DNA of 29,494 nucleotides from Deinococcus sp. (lineage in GTDB: Bacteria > Deinococcota > Deinococci > Deinococcales > Deinococcaceae). The notes beneath the pieces were generated by a model. That model was given only the letters and a program-made list of their open reading frames with translations. It had not been told where the DNA came from and did not search any database. A program made the translations under genes and the position numbers. The stretch lies in NCBI RefSeq assembly GCF_018260405.1, contig NZ_JAGLBG010000027.1, forward strand, positions 1-29,494, in the 5' to 3' direction. The number at the start of each line of letters is the position of its first letter. The first letter of the stretch is position 1. Below are positions 1-7,214 of the stretch, in pieces.

Positions 1-830
1 GCCAGCGCCAGCACCAGCCGGGCATCGTCGTCGGTGGTGGTGGCCCCCGGATTCAGGCTGTCCACGTACAGCAGCCCCAGCGCCCGCCCACGCGCACTCA
101 GCGGCGCGATCACGGCGGCTTCCGGGTTCAGTTCGGCCAAGCCCTGCGACAGCGCCGAACCCGCGTCGCGTGCCCGCTCGAAACGGATCGCCTCGCCCCG
201 GCGCACCAGTTTCTCGAAACTGACCGGCCCCACGCCGATGCCGCCCGTAAAGTTCTCGTCGAAGCCGTGGGTAAAGACCTCGCCCGTTCTGGCCTGCCCC
301 GCGCCCAGTTCCGACTCGCCAAATTCACTGAACAGTGCGACAAAAGCCCGCCCGAAGCCCAGGCTCATGGCCGCGCTCTCGGCCGTTTTGGTCAGCACCT
401 CGGCCAGATCGAGGCTGCCGCCCAGCCGCCGCACCAGCGCCTCGACCGTCTGGGCGATGCGGCCCGACCCCCGGCGGGCTTCCCGCGCCTGCACGCCTTC
501 GAGCGCCAGACCCAGCAGCGGGGCCAGTTCGCAGACCTGTTGCACGGCTTCCGGCGAGGCCCCCACGAACTCCAGCACCGCGCCGCCGATCGGCACGGCG
601 CTGAGCATCCCCTCTGACACCGCCGAGCCGCCCGCCAGCGCCCGCAGCGCCAATGCCCCGTCGCTGAGGCCCAGGCCCCGGCCTTCTTGGGCAGTGACCG
701 TCAGTGGCCCGTCACCCGCCAGCCAGAACTGGACGCCGTGCGCCCCGCTTTGTTCGCACGCCAGCTTGACCAGGGCCGCGCCGAACTGCTGCACGGTGCT
801 GGCGCTGGTCAGGGTGGGGGAGAAGAGCAT
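1..830 (-). CDS. GAF-domain sensor protein, probably a histidine kinase (3' part outside window)
   Basis: The minus frame is open from an ATG at 828-830 to the left edge, giving about 276 residues with no stop. The first ~125 residues include a stretch like a degenerate GAF (TVQQFGAALVKLACEQSG, then QFWLAGDGPLTV). Residues ~130-276 look like a full GAF domain, with a helix (GRIAQTVEALVRRLGGSLDL), the core FVALFSEFGE, and VIAPLSARGRALGLLYVDS, which is typical of the last GAF strands. GAF domains sense small ligands or redox state. The response regulator gene lies 78 bases upstream on the same strand, so this is most likely the N-terminal sensor half of its partner kinase, but no HisKA or ATPase domain lies inside the window. 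No strong ribosome site precedes the ATG. A GAF-containing phosphatase or adenylate cyclase remains possible. Confidence 0.75.
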   Translation of the reverse strand, partial: MLFSPTLTSASTVQQFGAALVKLACEQSGAHGVQFWLAGDGPLTVTAQEGRGLGLSDGALALRALAGGSAVSEGMLSAVPIGGAVLEFVGASPEAVQQVCELAPLLGLALEGVQAREARRGSGRIAQTVEALVRRLGGSLDLAEVLTKTAESAAMSLGFGRAFVALFSEFGESELGAGQARTGEVFTHGFDENFTGGIGVGPVSFEKLVRRGEAIRFERARDAGSALSQGLAELNPEAAVIAPLSARGRALGLLYVDSLNPGATTTDDDARLVLAL

Positions 831-908
831 CAGGGAAGTGGTGACAAGGAAGTGGGAAGGGGTGAGGGTAGGTGGGCCGCGCACCGTTCACGACTCAGCC
901 CGTCTTGC

Positions 909-1586
909 TTACAGGGTTTTGGGGTCAATCCAGCCGCGCTTGATGCCGTGGAGTACCGCTTCGGTGCGGCTGCCCACGCCCAGCTTCGAGAAGATGTTGG
1001 CGAGGTGAACCTGCACGGTACGTGGGCTGATGTCGAGGTCACGGGCGATTTCCTTGTTGGTGTGCCCGGTGGCGGCCACTCGCAGCACTTCCAATTCGCG
1101 GTTGCTCAGCTCGTCCTCGGGCGGCGAGGGCTGGCTGCCCACGCTGAAGCGTTCGAGGACCTTGCGGGCAATGCTGGGGTGCAGCGCACTCTCGCCCCCC
1201 GCCACCGCCCGCACCGCGCCCAGCAGATCGTCCTCGCTGGCGTTTTTCAGCAGGTAGCCCGCTGCCCCGGCTTCCAGCAGCGCGAACACGTAGGCGTCGT
1301 CGTCGTAGCTGGTCAGCACCAGCACGCCCACGCCAGGTTGCTCGGCCTTGATGGCCCTGGTCGCCTCGATTCCGTTCATGCCGGGCATCGACACATCCAT
1401 CAGAATGACTTGGGGCCGCAGCGCCCGCGCCTGAGCAATGGCTTCCTCGCCGCTACCTGCCTCGCCAACCACCTTCAGGTCGCTCTCGCCTTCGAGCAGT
1501 TCGCGGGTACCCTTGCGAACCACCGGATGGTCGTCTACCAGCAGCAGGGAAATGGTCTGGGGCAGTGCGGTATCGGCATCGAGCAT
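909..1586 (-). CDS. NarL/FixJ-family two-component response regulator
   Basis: This 225-residue protein is a DNA-binding transcription regulator switched on by phosphorylation. Residues 12-128 are a receiver domain: acidic pair D18-D19, phosphoacceptor D64 in VILMDVSMPG, T92/S93 at the end of strand 4, and K114 in GYLLKNAS. Residues 158-220 are a LuxR-type helix-turn-helix (LSNRELEVLRVAATGHTNKE, then ISPRTVQVHLANIFSKLGV). The length is normal for the family. The GAF sensor gene follows 78 bases downstream on the same strand, which suggests a regulator-first two-component operon. The ATG at 1584-1586 is preceded by TATCTT and six bases, so the mRNA is probably leaderless. The target genes are unknown; the polyketide synthase gene just upstream is an untested candidate. 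Confidence 0.93.
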   Translation of the reverse strand: MLDADTALPQTISLLLVDDHPVVRKGTRELLEGESDLKVVGEAGSGEEAIAQARALRPQVILMDVSMPGMNGIEATRAIKAEQPGVGVLVLTSYDDDAYVFALLEAGAAGYLLKNASEDDLLGAVRAVAGGESALHPSIARKVLERFSVGSQPSPPEDELSNRELEVLRVAATGHTNKEIARDLDISPRTVQVHLANIFSKLGVGSRTEAVLHGIKRGWIDPKTL

Positions 1587-1592
1587 GGAGAC

Positions 1593-1598
1593 AAGATA
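1593..1598 (-). promoter_or_regulatory. Probable -10 element of a leaderless promoter for the response regulator
   Basis: TATCTT read on the minus strand, followed by six bases (GTCTCC) and then the ATG. No Shine-Dalgarno sequence lies between. The spacing would place transcription start at or next to the start codon. Confidence 0.55.
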
Positions 1599-1756
1599 GC
1601 GGGCCGGGGGAAAGCGTTAGGGTTGGTGTGGTGGCCGTCTGGACGGCTTGCTACCGTTAACCCCTCTGCTGGGCAACTCTCCGGGTGTCTCCGGATACGC
1701 TTGCGCCAGCCACTGGGCGGGTGGTCAACCAAACAGATGGCAGGCTGTGTTACCCA

Positions 1757-2812
1757 TTACCCTGGAAACCGCCCTAGCAGATGCTCTGCACTAAACCCTG
1801 GCCCCATTGCACTGAGCAGAACCTTCCCCGGTTCCGGCTCCCGTTTCAGTGTCTCCTGTAGCACGAACAGCACCGTTGCGCTGCTCATGTTCCCGTACTC
1901 GCGCAGAACCTGACGGCTGGTGTCCAGCGTTCCAGCAGGCAGGTTCAGACTTTCCTCGTAGGCCGCCAGCACCTTGACCCCGCCGGGATGCACCACATAT
2001 TCCCCCAGGTCGCCCGCGTCCCAGCCATACTTTGCCAGCGCCTCGGCCACGTTTGCGCGCATCATTGAGCGCACCAGCGTGGGAATGTCACGCGAAAAGC
2101 GCACCTTCAGGCCGTCGTCGACCACGTCCCAACCCATGATGTCTTCACTGTCCTCGATCAGGGTGCTGTACGCGCCGCAGAGTTCCAGTAGGGGAGCCGG
2201 GCCGGGCACGTCGGGGGCCGTGACCACCAGGGCCGCGCCGCCGTCGGCAAAAAGGGCAGCGCCCACGAAGTTGCTCTTGCTCTCGTCGCCCGCGACCAGC
2301 GTCAGGCTGCACAGTTCCACGGCCACGTACAGCACCCGCCGGTAACCGGCCCGCACCAGATCGGCGGCGCGGGCCAGGCCCCCTACACCCCCCGCGCAGC
2401 CCAGGCCCCACAGCGGCAGCCGGGCGGCGTGGCGGTTAAGGCCCAGCGTCTCGATCAGGTAGGCGTCCAGACTCGGGGCGCTGATACCGGTGGTGTTGAC
2501 CACGATCACGGCGTTGATCTCGGACGGCCTCAGCTGCGCCGCCTCTATCGCTTCGCGGGCCAGCCGCAGCGTCAGGGCGCGGGCTTCTTCTACAAACACC
2601 GCGTTCTTTTCGCCGAAGCTATGGGGCGCGGTGTACCACTCAAGCGGGCGCGAGAGGGCGCGGCGCTCGATCTGGGCGTTGGTGAATACGTCCAGCAGTT
2701 GCCGCCGGGCCGCTAGGCGCGGAAAAAGCCGGGTCGCCGCCTCACTGACGGCAGTTTGAGACGCCGAGTACGGGGGCGTGCCCGTCACTACGGAGCGGAG
2801 TACAGGATTCAC
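1757..2812 (-). CDS. Type III polyketide synthase (chalcone synthase-like)
   Basis: The 351-residue thiolase-fold protein has the complete type III PKS triad: nucleophile C139 in LPLWGLGCAGGVGG, H275 in YVVHPGGVKVL and N308 in REYGNMSSATVLF. The C-terminal signature SAMGPGFSAEHLL is also present. Such enzymes load an acyl-CoA starter on the cysteine and extend it with malonyl-CoA to give pyrones, resorcinols or related aromatics. The length matches the family. Bacterial relatives are often next to a methyltransferase or an oxidase, but none is here, so the product cannot be told from context. The start used is GTG (2810-2812); it gives the normal N-terminus (VVTGTPPYSASQ) and has no clear ribosome site. 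The response regulator gene follows after 170 bases on the same strand. Confidence 0.92.
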   Translation of the reverse strand: MNPVLRSVVTGTPPYSASQTAVSEAATRLFPRLAARRQLLDVFTNAQIERRALSRPLEWYTAPHSFGEKNAVFVEEARALTLRLAREAIEAAQLRPSEINAVIVVNTTGISAPSLDAYLIETLGLNRHAARLPLWGLGCAGGVGGLARAADLVRAGYRRVLYVAVELCSLTLVAGDESKSNFVGAALFADGGAALVVTAPDVPGPAPLLELCGAYSTLIEDSEDIMGWDVVDDGLKVRFSRDIPTLVRSMMRANVAEALAKYGWDAGDLGEYVVHPGGVKVLAAYEESLNLPAGTLDTSRQVLREYGNMSSATVLFVLQETLKREPEPGKVLLSAMGPGFSAEHLLGRFPG

Positions 2813-3002
2813 CGTTCAATTGTGGACGCCTGAACCCGGCGAACTGTGCTGCCCGCCTGATTTGACCTTCAGGCAGCCTTAGCCTTTGGCGGTGGGCGCC
2901 GGGTGACACTAGGCAGTGACCTTGTGGCCCCCACTGCAAGCCCCTCTGCAAGTCCCACAAGGGGAGAGGCTAAAAGCCCACCGAACCCTTAAAAACACGC
3001 TC

Positions 3003-3137
3003 TTACCCGAAGACCCGCGCCGGGTTGTTCACCGTCATCTGTTCAATTTGCTCCTGGCTGATGCCCCGGCGCTGCAACTCGGGCAAAATGTCATCGCTGA
3101 GGTGCAGTGGATGCCAGTCCTTCACGGCGGGCAGCGC
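3003..3137 (-). pseudogene. C-terminal remnant of a phosphotriesterase-like amidohydrolase
   Basis: In one minus frame about 44 residues ending at a stop at 3003-3005 read like the end of a phosphotriesterase-family protein: DWHPLHLSDDILPELQ, then GISQEQIEQMTVNNPARVFG. The pattern 'promoter helix, G-[IV]-S-x-E-x-I, NPxRxF' is the normal C-terminal helix pair of that family. Upstream of about 3137 the frame turns into the antisense of the acylphosphatase gene, so the catalytic barrel is gone. The rest of the 2813-3188 gap holds no gene. It contains an 8-bp inverted repeat (2920-2927 with 2955-2962, CCTTGTGG/CCACAAGG) that may be the old gene's terminator. The family call rests on the tail only. 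Confidence 0.55.
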
Positions 3138-3175
3138 GGCCCTGTGCCTGCCCACCCTCTCCTGTACCGAGCCGT

Positions 3176-3181
3176 TACCAT
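3176..3181 (+). promoter_or_regulatory. Probable -10 element of a leaderless promoter for acylphosphatase
   Basis: TACCAT followed by seven bases and the ATG at 3189. There is no ribosome binding site in between. Confidence 0.45.
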
Positions 3182-3188
3182 GTAATCC

Positions 3189-3452
3189 ATGCGTCTGACT
3201 GCCCTTGTTTCCGGAACCGTGCAGGGCGTGGGCTACCGCCTGTGGGTTCAGCGGTATGCCCGCGACCTCGATCTGGTTGGCTACGCCGAGAACCTTCTCG
3301 ATGGGCGGGTCGAGGTCGTGGCCGAAGGACAGCAGGCCGACCTTGACCGGCTGCTGCACTGGCTGCGGCGCGGCCCGCCCCACGCCCGTGTAACCGATGT
3401 GCAGACCCAGTACAGCGAGGCGACGGGCATCACCGGCTTTCATATCTATTAG
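3189..3452 (+). CDS. acyP: Acylphosphatase
   Basis: This small cytosolic enzyme hydrolyses carboxyl-phosphate bonds, for example in acetyl phosphate or carbamoyl phosphate. The 87 residues are the usual full length. The signature loop SGTVQGVGYR holds the phosphate-binding R17, and the catalytic asparagine is N35 in GYAENLLDGRVEVVAEG. The C-terminus (GITGFHIY) fits the usual F-x-I-x ending. The ATG at 3189 starts directly at the conserved N-terminal strand. It stands alone, facing the AlgX-like gene, with a shared hairpin terminator in between. Confidence 0.95.
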   Translation: MRLTALVSGTVQGVGYRLWVQRYARDLDLVGYAENLLDGRVEVVAEGQQADLDRLLHWLRRGPPHARVTDVQTQYSEATGITGFHIY

Positions 3453-3461
3453 ACCACTTGC

Positions 3462-3497
3462 AAAAGTAGGGGTCGGGCCGCCCCGAATCCCCGCTTT
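3462..3497. terminator. Bidirectional hairpin terminator between convergent genes
   Basis: The nested stem is AAAAG (3462-3466), GGGG (3469-3472) and TCGGG (3473-3477), with loop CCGC, pairing CCCGA (3482-3486), CCCC (3489-3492) and CTTT (3494-3497). Small bulges interrupt it. On the minus strand it ends in CTTTTGC, so it suits the AlgX-like gene best, but it also lies 10 bases after the acylphosphatase stop. Confidence 0.6.
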
Positions 3498-3700
3498 CGC
3501 CGAGCAGGGCGTGTAGGAGCCAACCTATGACCAGCTCAATCGGTGTCGGGTGGAATCTGAATGATAAGAGGCGCAGTATCGCTAGCAACTGCACGACCTC
3601 AGTGCTCTCGGGCCTCCATTGCCCCCAAAGGACAGCACTAACTAACCGCCTCATCAATAGTTGATCGCCGATCAAGTTGAGGGAGTGTTGCAATAAATCG

Positions 3701-4606
3701 TCACTTTTTCAGCCGCTTTACTGCCGGAACAATTTCTTTGTCAAACCAGCCGTCAAGATGATCTACCCAGATATGATTACCGGGAAACTCCCAGATCAGA
3801 AGTTTGGGTGGATTGAGTTTATAGGAATCGCTGTTAAGGTATGTAGAGAGTGGTTGCCAAATACCACCGCCACCAATTCCTACAGAGATAACCTCGTGAT
3901 GCAGGCTGGCCTGGAGTGCTTCCGGCAAGGTCGTAAAGGATTGGGAATAACTTGTTCCCACCAGGGCTATCCCAATTTTGTGTGTGTCATCCAGCAGGCT
4001 GTCTGTTGCTGGGACTTTTAATTCATAAACATACTTTCTATAGGGGGCTGGCTTAAGTTCTGGATTCTGTGCGCGAATTCCTAAATCTCCTAGATTGGTC
4101 TCTTGAACTGATGTTCGGCTGTATTCGACTGTAGGCAAATCAGAGAGATCAATTTGACGTCTCAAAATGTCTTTTTTAATCTCATCTACAATAATCAATG
4201 TGCCATCTGGTGTCCAATGGGTGTCTTGCAGATGATATAAGTTGACACTAGGTGAAGCTTTCCTGGCCTTGATAAGAGGAGTTGCGAAATCCGGAGCATC
4301 TACACCACTGCTCTGTAATTGGTTAATAAATTTGCTATATCGCCTAGAAAATAATTCTGTTGCTCTTGGTAATTTATCTGCGTAGATGCGCGACTTTTCT
4401 GGTGCTACGAGTACAATAATTTTTGTTCCCGTCTTTTCAACCAGCTTGACGGCCTGCACAATGTCTTTAACAGTATCTCTTCCTATAGTATCGTGCTTAT
4501 CTTCAACAAAGAAAAGCCAGCCATCCTTGCCATAGATAACGTCACTTGGTGCGGCAGAGGCTAGACTGGCGCACATCATGGATAGGGTAAATAAAAATCT
4601 GTTCAT
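3701..4606 (-). CDS. Secreted AlgX/AlgJ-like SGNH-hydrolase-fold protein (putative polysaccharide O-acetyltransferase)
   Basis: The 301-residue protein starts with a signal peptide (residues 1-19, MNRFLFTLSMMCASLASA). It then shows the AlgX/AlgJ family hallmarks: GKDGWLFFVED (residues 26-36), VLVAPEKSRIYADKLP (66-80), the D-x-H-W motif (D128, H130, W131) and a serine in GTSYSQS (S219). These three residues match the catalytic triad of the alginate O-acetylation proteins, so an extracytoplasmic acetyl-transfer or esterase role on a surface polysaccharide is likely. Those proteins usually work with an MBOAT membrane acetyl donor encoded nearby; none is in this window. The gene is far richer in A+T than all its neighbours (AAT, ATA and TTA codons are frequent), which suggests recent horizontal transfer. 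The substrate is unknown. Confidence 0.75.
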   Translation of the reverse strand: MNRFLFTLSMMCASLASAAPSDVIYGKDGWLFFVEDKHDTIGRDTVKDIVQAVKLVEKTGTKIIVLVAPEKSRIYADKLPRATELFSRRYSKFINQLQSSGVDAPDFATPLIKARKASPSVNLYHLQDTHWTPDGTLIIVDEIKKDILRRQIDLSDLPTVEYSRTSVQETNLGDLGIRAQNPELKPAPYRKYVYELKVPATDSLLDDTHKIGIALVGTSYSQSFTTLPEALQASLHHEVISVGIGGGGIWQPLSTYLNSDSYKLNPPKLLIWEFPGNHIWVDHLDGWFDKEIVPAVKRLKK

Positions 4607-4641
4607 TAAAATAATATATAATAAGTACTCGCCGGGTAGAG

Positions 4642-4652
4642 ATTATATTATA
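4642..4652 (-). promoter_or_regulatory. AT-rich -10 region upstream of the AlgX-like gene
   Basis: On the minus strand two overlapping perfect TATAAT hexamers (TATAATATAAT) lie about 36-46 bases before the ATG at 4606. No good -35 element is seen at 17 bases. A second AT run reaches the start codon, so other start sites are possible. Confidence 0.4.
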
Positions 4653-4695
4653 TTGCACCTCTAGGTAGCTGGCGGGTGATGTTTGCATCATTGCC

Positions 4696-4791
4696 CCGAG
4701 TGGAACGAGTGAAAAAGAAAGAGCAGGACGTAGAGTGCAGGGGGCGGCGGTGTTTTTCCGACATGCCCATCATTCGGAGAACGGCTCTAAA
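4696..4791 (+). repeat. Dispersed ~97-bp intergenic repeat, family 2, copy 1
   Basis: The 96 bases from CCGAGTGGAACGAGTGA to GAACGGCTCTAAA match the reverse complement of 18717-18813, with 8 substitutions and one single-base gap (about 91% identity). The copy lies in the gap between the AlgX-like gene and glgB. A small hairpin (TGATG TTTG CATCA, 4677-4690) lies just before it, and the second copy also has a hairpin at this border. The repeat has no coding frame of note. Confidence 0.85.
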
Positions 4792-4884
4792 GCAGACCGC
4801 TTGGTCTCCACTGTTGTGCCCATTCCCTAGGCGGCCTGAAGGTTAGGTTTGCACACTCCCCGGTTACCGGGGCAGCAGGGCCGC

Positions 4885-4890
4885 TAGACT
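4885..4890 (+). promoter_or_regulatory. Probable -10 element of a leaderless promoter for glgB
   Basis: TAGACT followed by six bases (TCCGCC) and the ATG at 4897. A perfect 6-bp hairpin (CCCCGG TTA CCGGGG, 4858-4872) overlaps the region where a -35 element would be and could be an operator or an upstream terminator. Confidence 0.5.
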
Positions 4891-4896
4891 TCCGCC

Positions 4897-6792
4897 ATGT
4901 CCTTTCTTCTCCCACTGGATCACGACCACCTTCAAAAACTGGCGTCCGCTGACCTCGTGCGCCCCGATCAGCTGCTGGGCGCACATCCCACCACCGAGAA
5001 CGGTGTTTCCGGGGTGCGTTTCGCGGTTTGGGCACCGAACGCCCAGCATGTCAGTGTGGTGGGCGATTTCAACGGTTGGAACGGCTTTGAGCACCCGATG
5101 CAGCGCCTCGAGTTCGGCTTCTGGGGGGCTTTCGTGCCCGCCGCGCACCATGGGCAGCGTTACAAGTACCGCGTGTCGGGCGCGGATGGCCGCACAGTCG
5201 ACAAGAGCGACCCCTACGGCAGCTTTTTCGAGACCCGCCCGGCAACTTCCAGCATCGTGTGGGAACAAGATTATGCCTGGACGGACGACCACTGGATGCA
5301 GGCGCGTTCGCAGGGCTTCGAGCAGCCCGTGAGCGTCTATGAGTGTCATGCCCCTAGCTGGCGCAAACGCGATGACGGCTGGTTCCTCAACTACCGCGAT
5401 TTTGCCCACCAGCTGGGCGAGTACGTGACCGAACTGGGGTACACCCACGTCGAGCTGATGGGCGTTATGGAACACCCCTTCGACGGCTCGTGGGGCTATC
5501 AGGTTACGGGCTATTACGCGCCGACCAGCCGCATGGGCAGCCCCGAGGACTTCAAGTACCTGGTCGATCACCTGCACTCGCTGGGCATCGGCATCATTCT
5601 GGACTGGGTACCAGGGCACTTTCCCACCGACGAATTTGCGCTGGCCCGCTTCGACGGCACGGCGCTGTACGAGTACGCCGACCCGCGCAAGGGCTTTCAT
5701 TACGACTGGAACACCTACATCTTTGACTATGGCCGCAACGAGGTCATAATGTTTCTGATCGGCTCAGCCCTCAAGTGGCTTCAGGATTTTCATGTGGACG
5801 GCCTGCGCGTGGACGCGGTGGCTTCGATGCTGTACCTCGACTTTTCACGCACCGACTGGGTGCCCAACATTCACGGCGGGCGCGAGAACCTCGAAGCCAT
5901 CGCCTTTATCAAGCGCCTGAACGAGGTCGTTCACCACATGGTCCCCGGCTGCACCATCGTGGCGGAGGAGAGCACTGCGTTTCCGGGCGTTACCACGCCG
6001 ACGCCTTTTGGTCTGGGCTTCGACTACAAGTGGGCCATGGGCTGGATGAACGACATGCTGGCCTACTTCAAGGCCGACCCGATCTACCGCAAGTACGAGC
6101 ATCACAAGGTCACCTTCTACAACGTGTACCGCACCACCGAGAACTACGTGCTGGCCCTCAGCCACGACGAGGTGGTGCATGGCAAGCATTCGCTGGTGTC
6201 CAAGACGCCTGGCGACTGGTATCAGCAGCGGGCCACCTACCGCGCGTTCCTGGCCCTGATGTGGACGACTCCCGGCAAGAAACTGCTGTTCATGGGCCAG
6301 GAATTCGCGCAGGGCAACGAGTGGAACGAAAACGAGGGCCTGCCCTGGTACATGCTCGACAACCCCGACCACCGGGGAGTGTTCAACCTCGTGCGCGACC
6401 TGAACGCGCTGTACCGGTCGCGCTCCGACTGGCACGTGGGCGACAATCGTGAGGACGGCCTTCTCTGGATCAGCGCCGACGATAGCGAGAGCAGCGTGTA
6501 TGCCTATGTGCGCCGCGACTACCGCACCAACAGCTGGAGCCTGATCGTGGCGAACATGACCCCGGTGTACCGCCGGGACTACCCCATCGGTGTGCCCCAG
6601 GGCGGCGAATACCGCGTGTTGCTGAACACCGACGACGGCCAGTACGGTGGCTTTGGCACGCAGCAGCCCCCGCTGTTCGCTGCTGAAGAAGGTTGCCACG
6701 GCCAGACCCATCACCTCAAACTGAACCTGCCGCCCAACAGCGTCTTGGTGTTCGAAGCGGTGCAGGAAGTGGTGGTTAGCGAAGAAAGATGA
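4897..6792 (+). CDS. glgB: 1,4-alpha-glucan branching enzyme (GH13)
   Basis: The enzyme cuts alpha-1,4 glucan chains and rejoins the piece as an alpha-1,6 branch during glycogen synthesis in the cytoplasm. The 631 residues show a CBM48-type N-terminal domain (residues 37-115, FAVWAPNAQHVSVVGDFNGW) and a GH13 barrel from about 145. Conserved regions are ILDWVPGHFPTDEFAL (234-249), DGLRVDAVASMLY with nucleophile D306, IVAEEST with acid/base E357, and LSHDEVVHGKHSL with D424. The DPYGSFFE and WMNDMLAYF segments are branching-enzyme specific. It lacks the extra N1 domain of longer GlgB forms. The small membrane-protein gene overlaps its end by 4 bases (ATGA). No other glycogen gene is in the window. 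Confidence 0.97.
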   Translation: MSFLLPLDHDHLQKLASADLVRPDQLLGAHPTTENGVSGVRFAVWAPNAQHVSVVGDFNGWNGFEHPMQRLEFGFWGAFVPAAHHGQRYKYRVSGADGRTVDKSDPYGSFFETRPATSSIVWEQDYAWTDDHWMQARSQGFEQPVSVYECHAPSWRKRDDGWFLNYRDFAHQLGEYVTELGYTHVELMGVMEHPFDGSWGYQVTGYYAPTSRMGSPEDFKYLVDHLHSLGIGIILDWVPGHFPTDEFALARFDGTALYEYADPRKGFHYDWNTYIFDYGRNEVIMFLIGSALKWLQDFHVDGLRVDAVASMLYLDFSRTDWVPNIHGGRENLEAIAFIKRLNEVVHHMVPGCTIVAEESTAFPGVTTPTPFGLGFDYKWAMGWMNDMLAYFKADPIYRKYEHHKVTFYNVYRTTENYVLALSHDEVVHGKHSLVSKTPGDWYQQRATYRAFLALMWTTPGKKLLFMGQEFAQGNEWNENEGLPWYMLDNPDHRGVFNLVRDLNALYRSRSDWHVGDNREDGLLWISADDSESSVYAYVRRDYRTNSWSLIVANMTPVYRRDYPIGVPQGGEYRVLLNTDDGQYGGFGTQQPPLFAAEEGCHGQTHHLKLNLPPNSVLVFEAVQEVVVSEER

Positions 6793-7109
6793 CTGGCCCC
6801 GGAAAGAGAGCTGGCCCCGCGACTGAACCCGAATCCGGGCTGCCGCCACCGGGAGGCATGCCCGACCTCCTGACCATGCTTAGTTTCGCGCTGCTGGCTG
6901 TGCTGGCGCTGCTTTTGCTGTGGCCGCTGCTTGCCGGGGGCCACGCGCCCAATCCTTATCTGGTCGGTGGGCTGTTGCTGCTGCGCCTCGGCGTGCAGAT
7001 TCTCCGGGCGCAGCGCGATGAAAAGCTCAAGCGTCCGGCCAGCTGGGCGCTCGATTTCCTGCTGATCGGGCTGATTTTCTATACCGCCAGCAACCAGCCG
7101 CCGGGCTGA
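6789..7109 (+). CDS. Small membrane protein of unknown function, coupled to glgB
   Basis: The 106-residue frame has two clear hydrophobic segments: about residues 28-50 (LTMLSFALLAVLALLLLWPLL) with a third weaker one at 55-67, and about 86-99 (ALDFLLIGLIFYTA). A basic stretch (RAQRDEKLKRP) lies between them, probably cytoplasmic. The ATG overlaps the glgB stop in an ATGA junction, so translation is probably coupled. The first 23 residues are rich in Gly and Pro, and the ATG at 6858 (MPDLLTMLSF) could be the real start. I do not recognise the family. Confidence 0.65.
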   Translation: MTGPGKRAGPATEPESGLPPPGGMPDLLTMLSFALLAVLALLLLWPLLAGGHAPNPYLVGGLLLLRLGVQILRAQRDEKLKRPASWALDFLLIGLIFYTASNQPPG

Positions 7110-7202
7110 GGCTGGGGCTTAACCTCCGCATCTGCACTTAGTGTTTCTAATGACTCGGCTTATATTGTGTCCCTGCGCCACTTTTCCTGTGGCCGGGGCC
7201 AT

Positions 7203-7208
7203 TAGGTT
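7203..7208 (+). promoter_or_regulatory. Probable -10 element of a leaderless promoter for the DJ-1/PfpI gene
   Basis: TAGGTT followed by six bases (TGGGCC) and the ATG at 7215. An alternative promoter with -10 TATATT at 7161-7166 and a weak -35 TTAGTG at 7138-7143 (17-base spacer) would give a leader of about 40 bases. Confidence 0.45.
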
Positions 7209-7214
7209 TGGGCC

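Noticed and set aside
34..1913. Long plus-strand open frames (34-1008 and 687-1913)
   Set aside because: They are antisense to the GAF sensor and response regulator genes, have low-complexity Ser/Arg/Ala-rich or patternless sequence, and match no family; such frames are common in GC-rich DNA.
3430..3693. Open minus frame of 87 codons downstream of the AlgX-like gene
   Set aside because: It would start at TTG without a ribosome site, runs through the hairpin terminator at 3462-3497 and into the antisense of acyP, and its sequence matches nothing I know.
4858..4872. Hairpin CCCCGG-TTA-CCGGGG before glgB as a riboswitch or attenuator
   Set aside because: The probable start of transcription is downstream of it, so it would not be in the mRNA; it could at most be an operator.
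4864..6849. Long minus-strand frames across glgB
   Set aside because: They are antisense to a gene with complete GH13 motifs and have His/Val/Ala-rich sequence without domain features.
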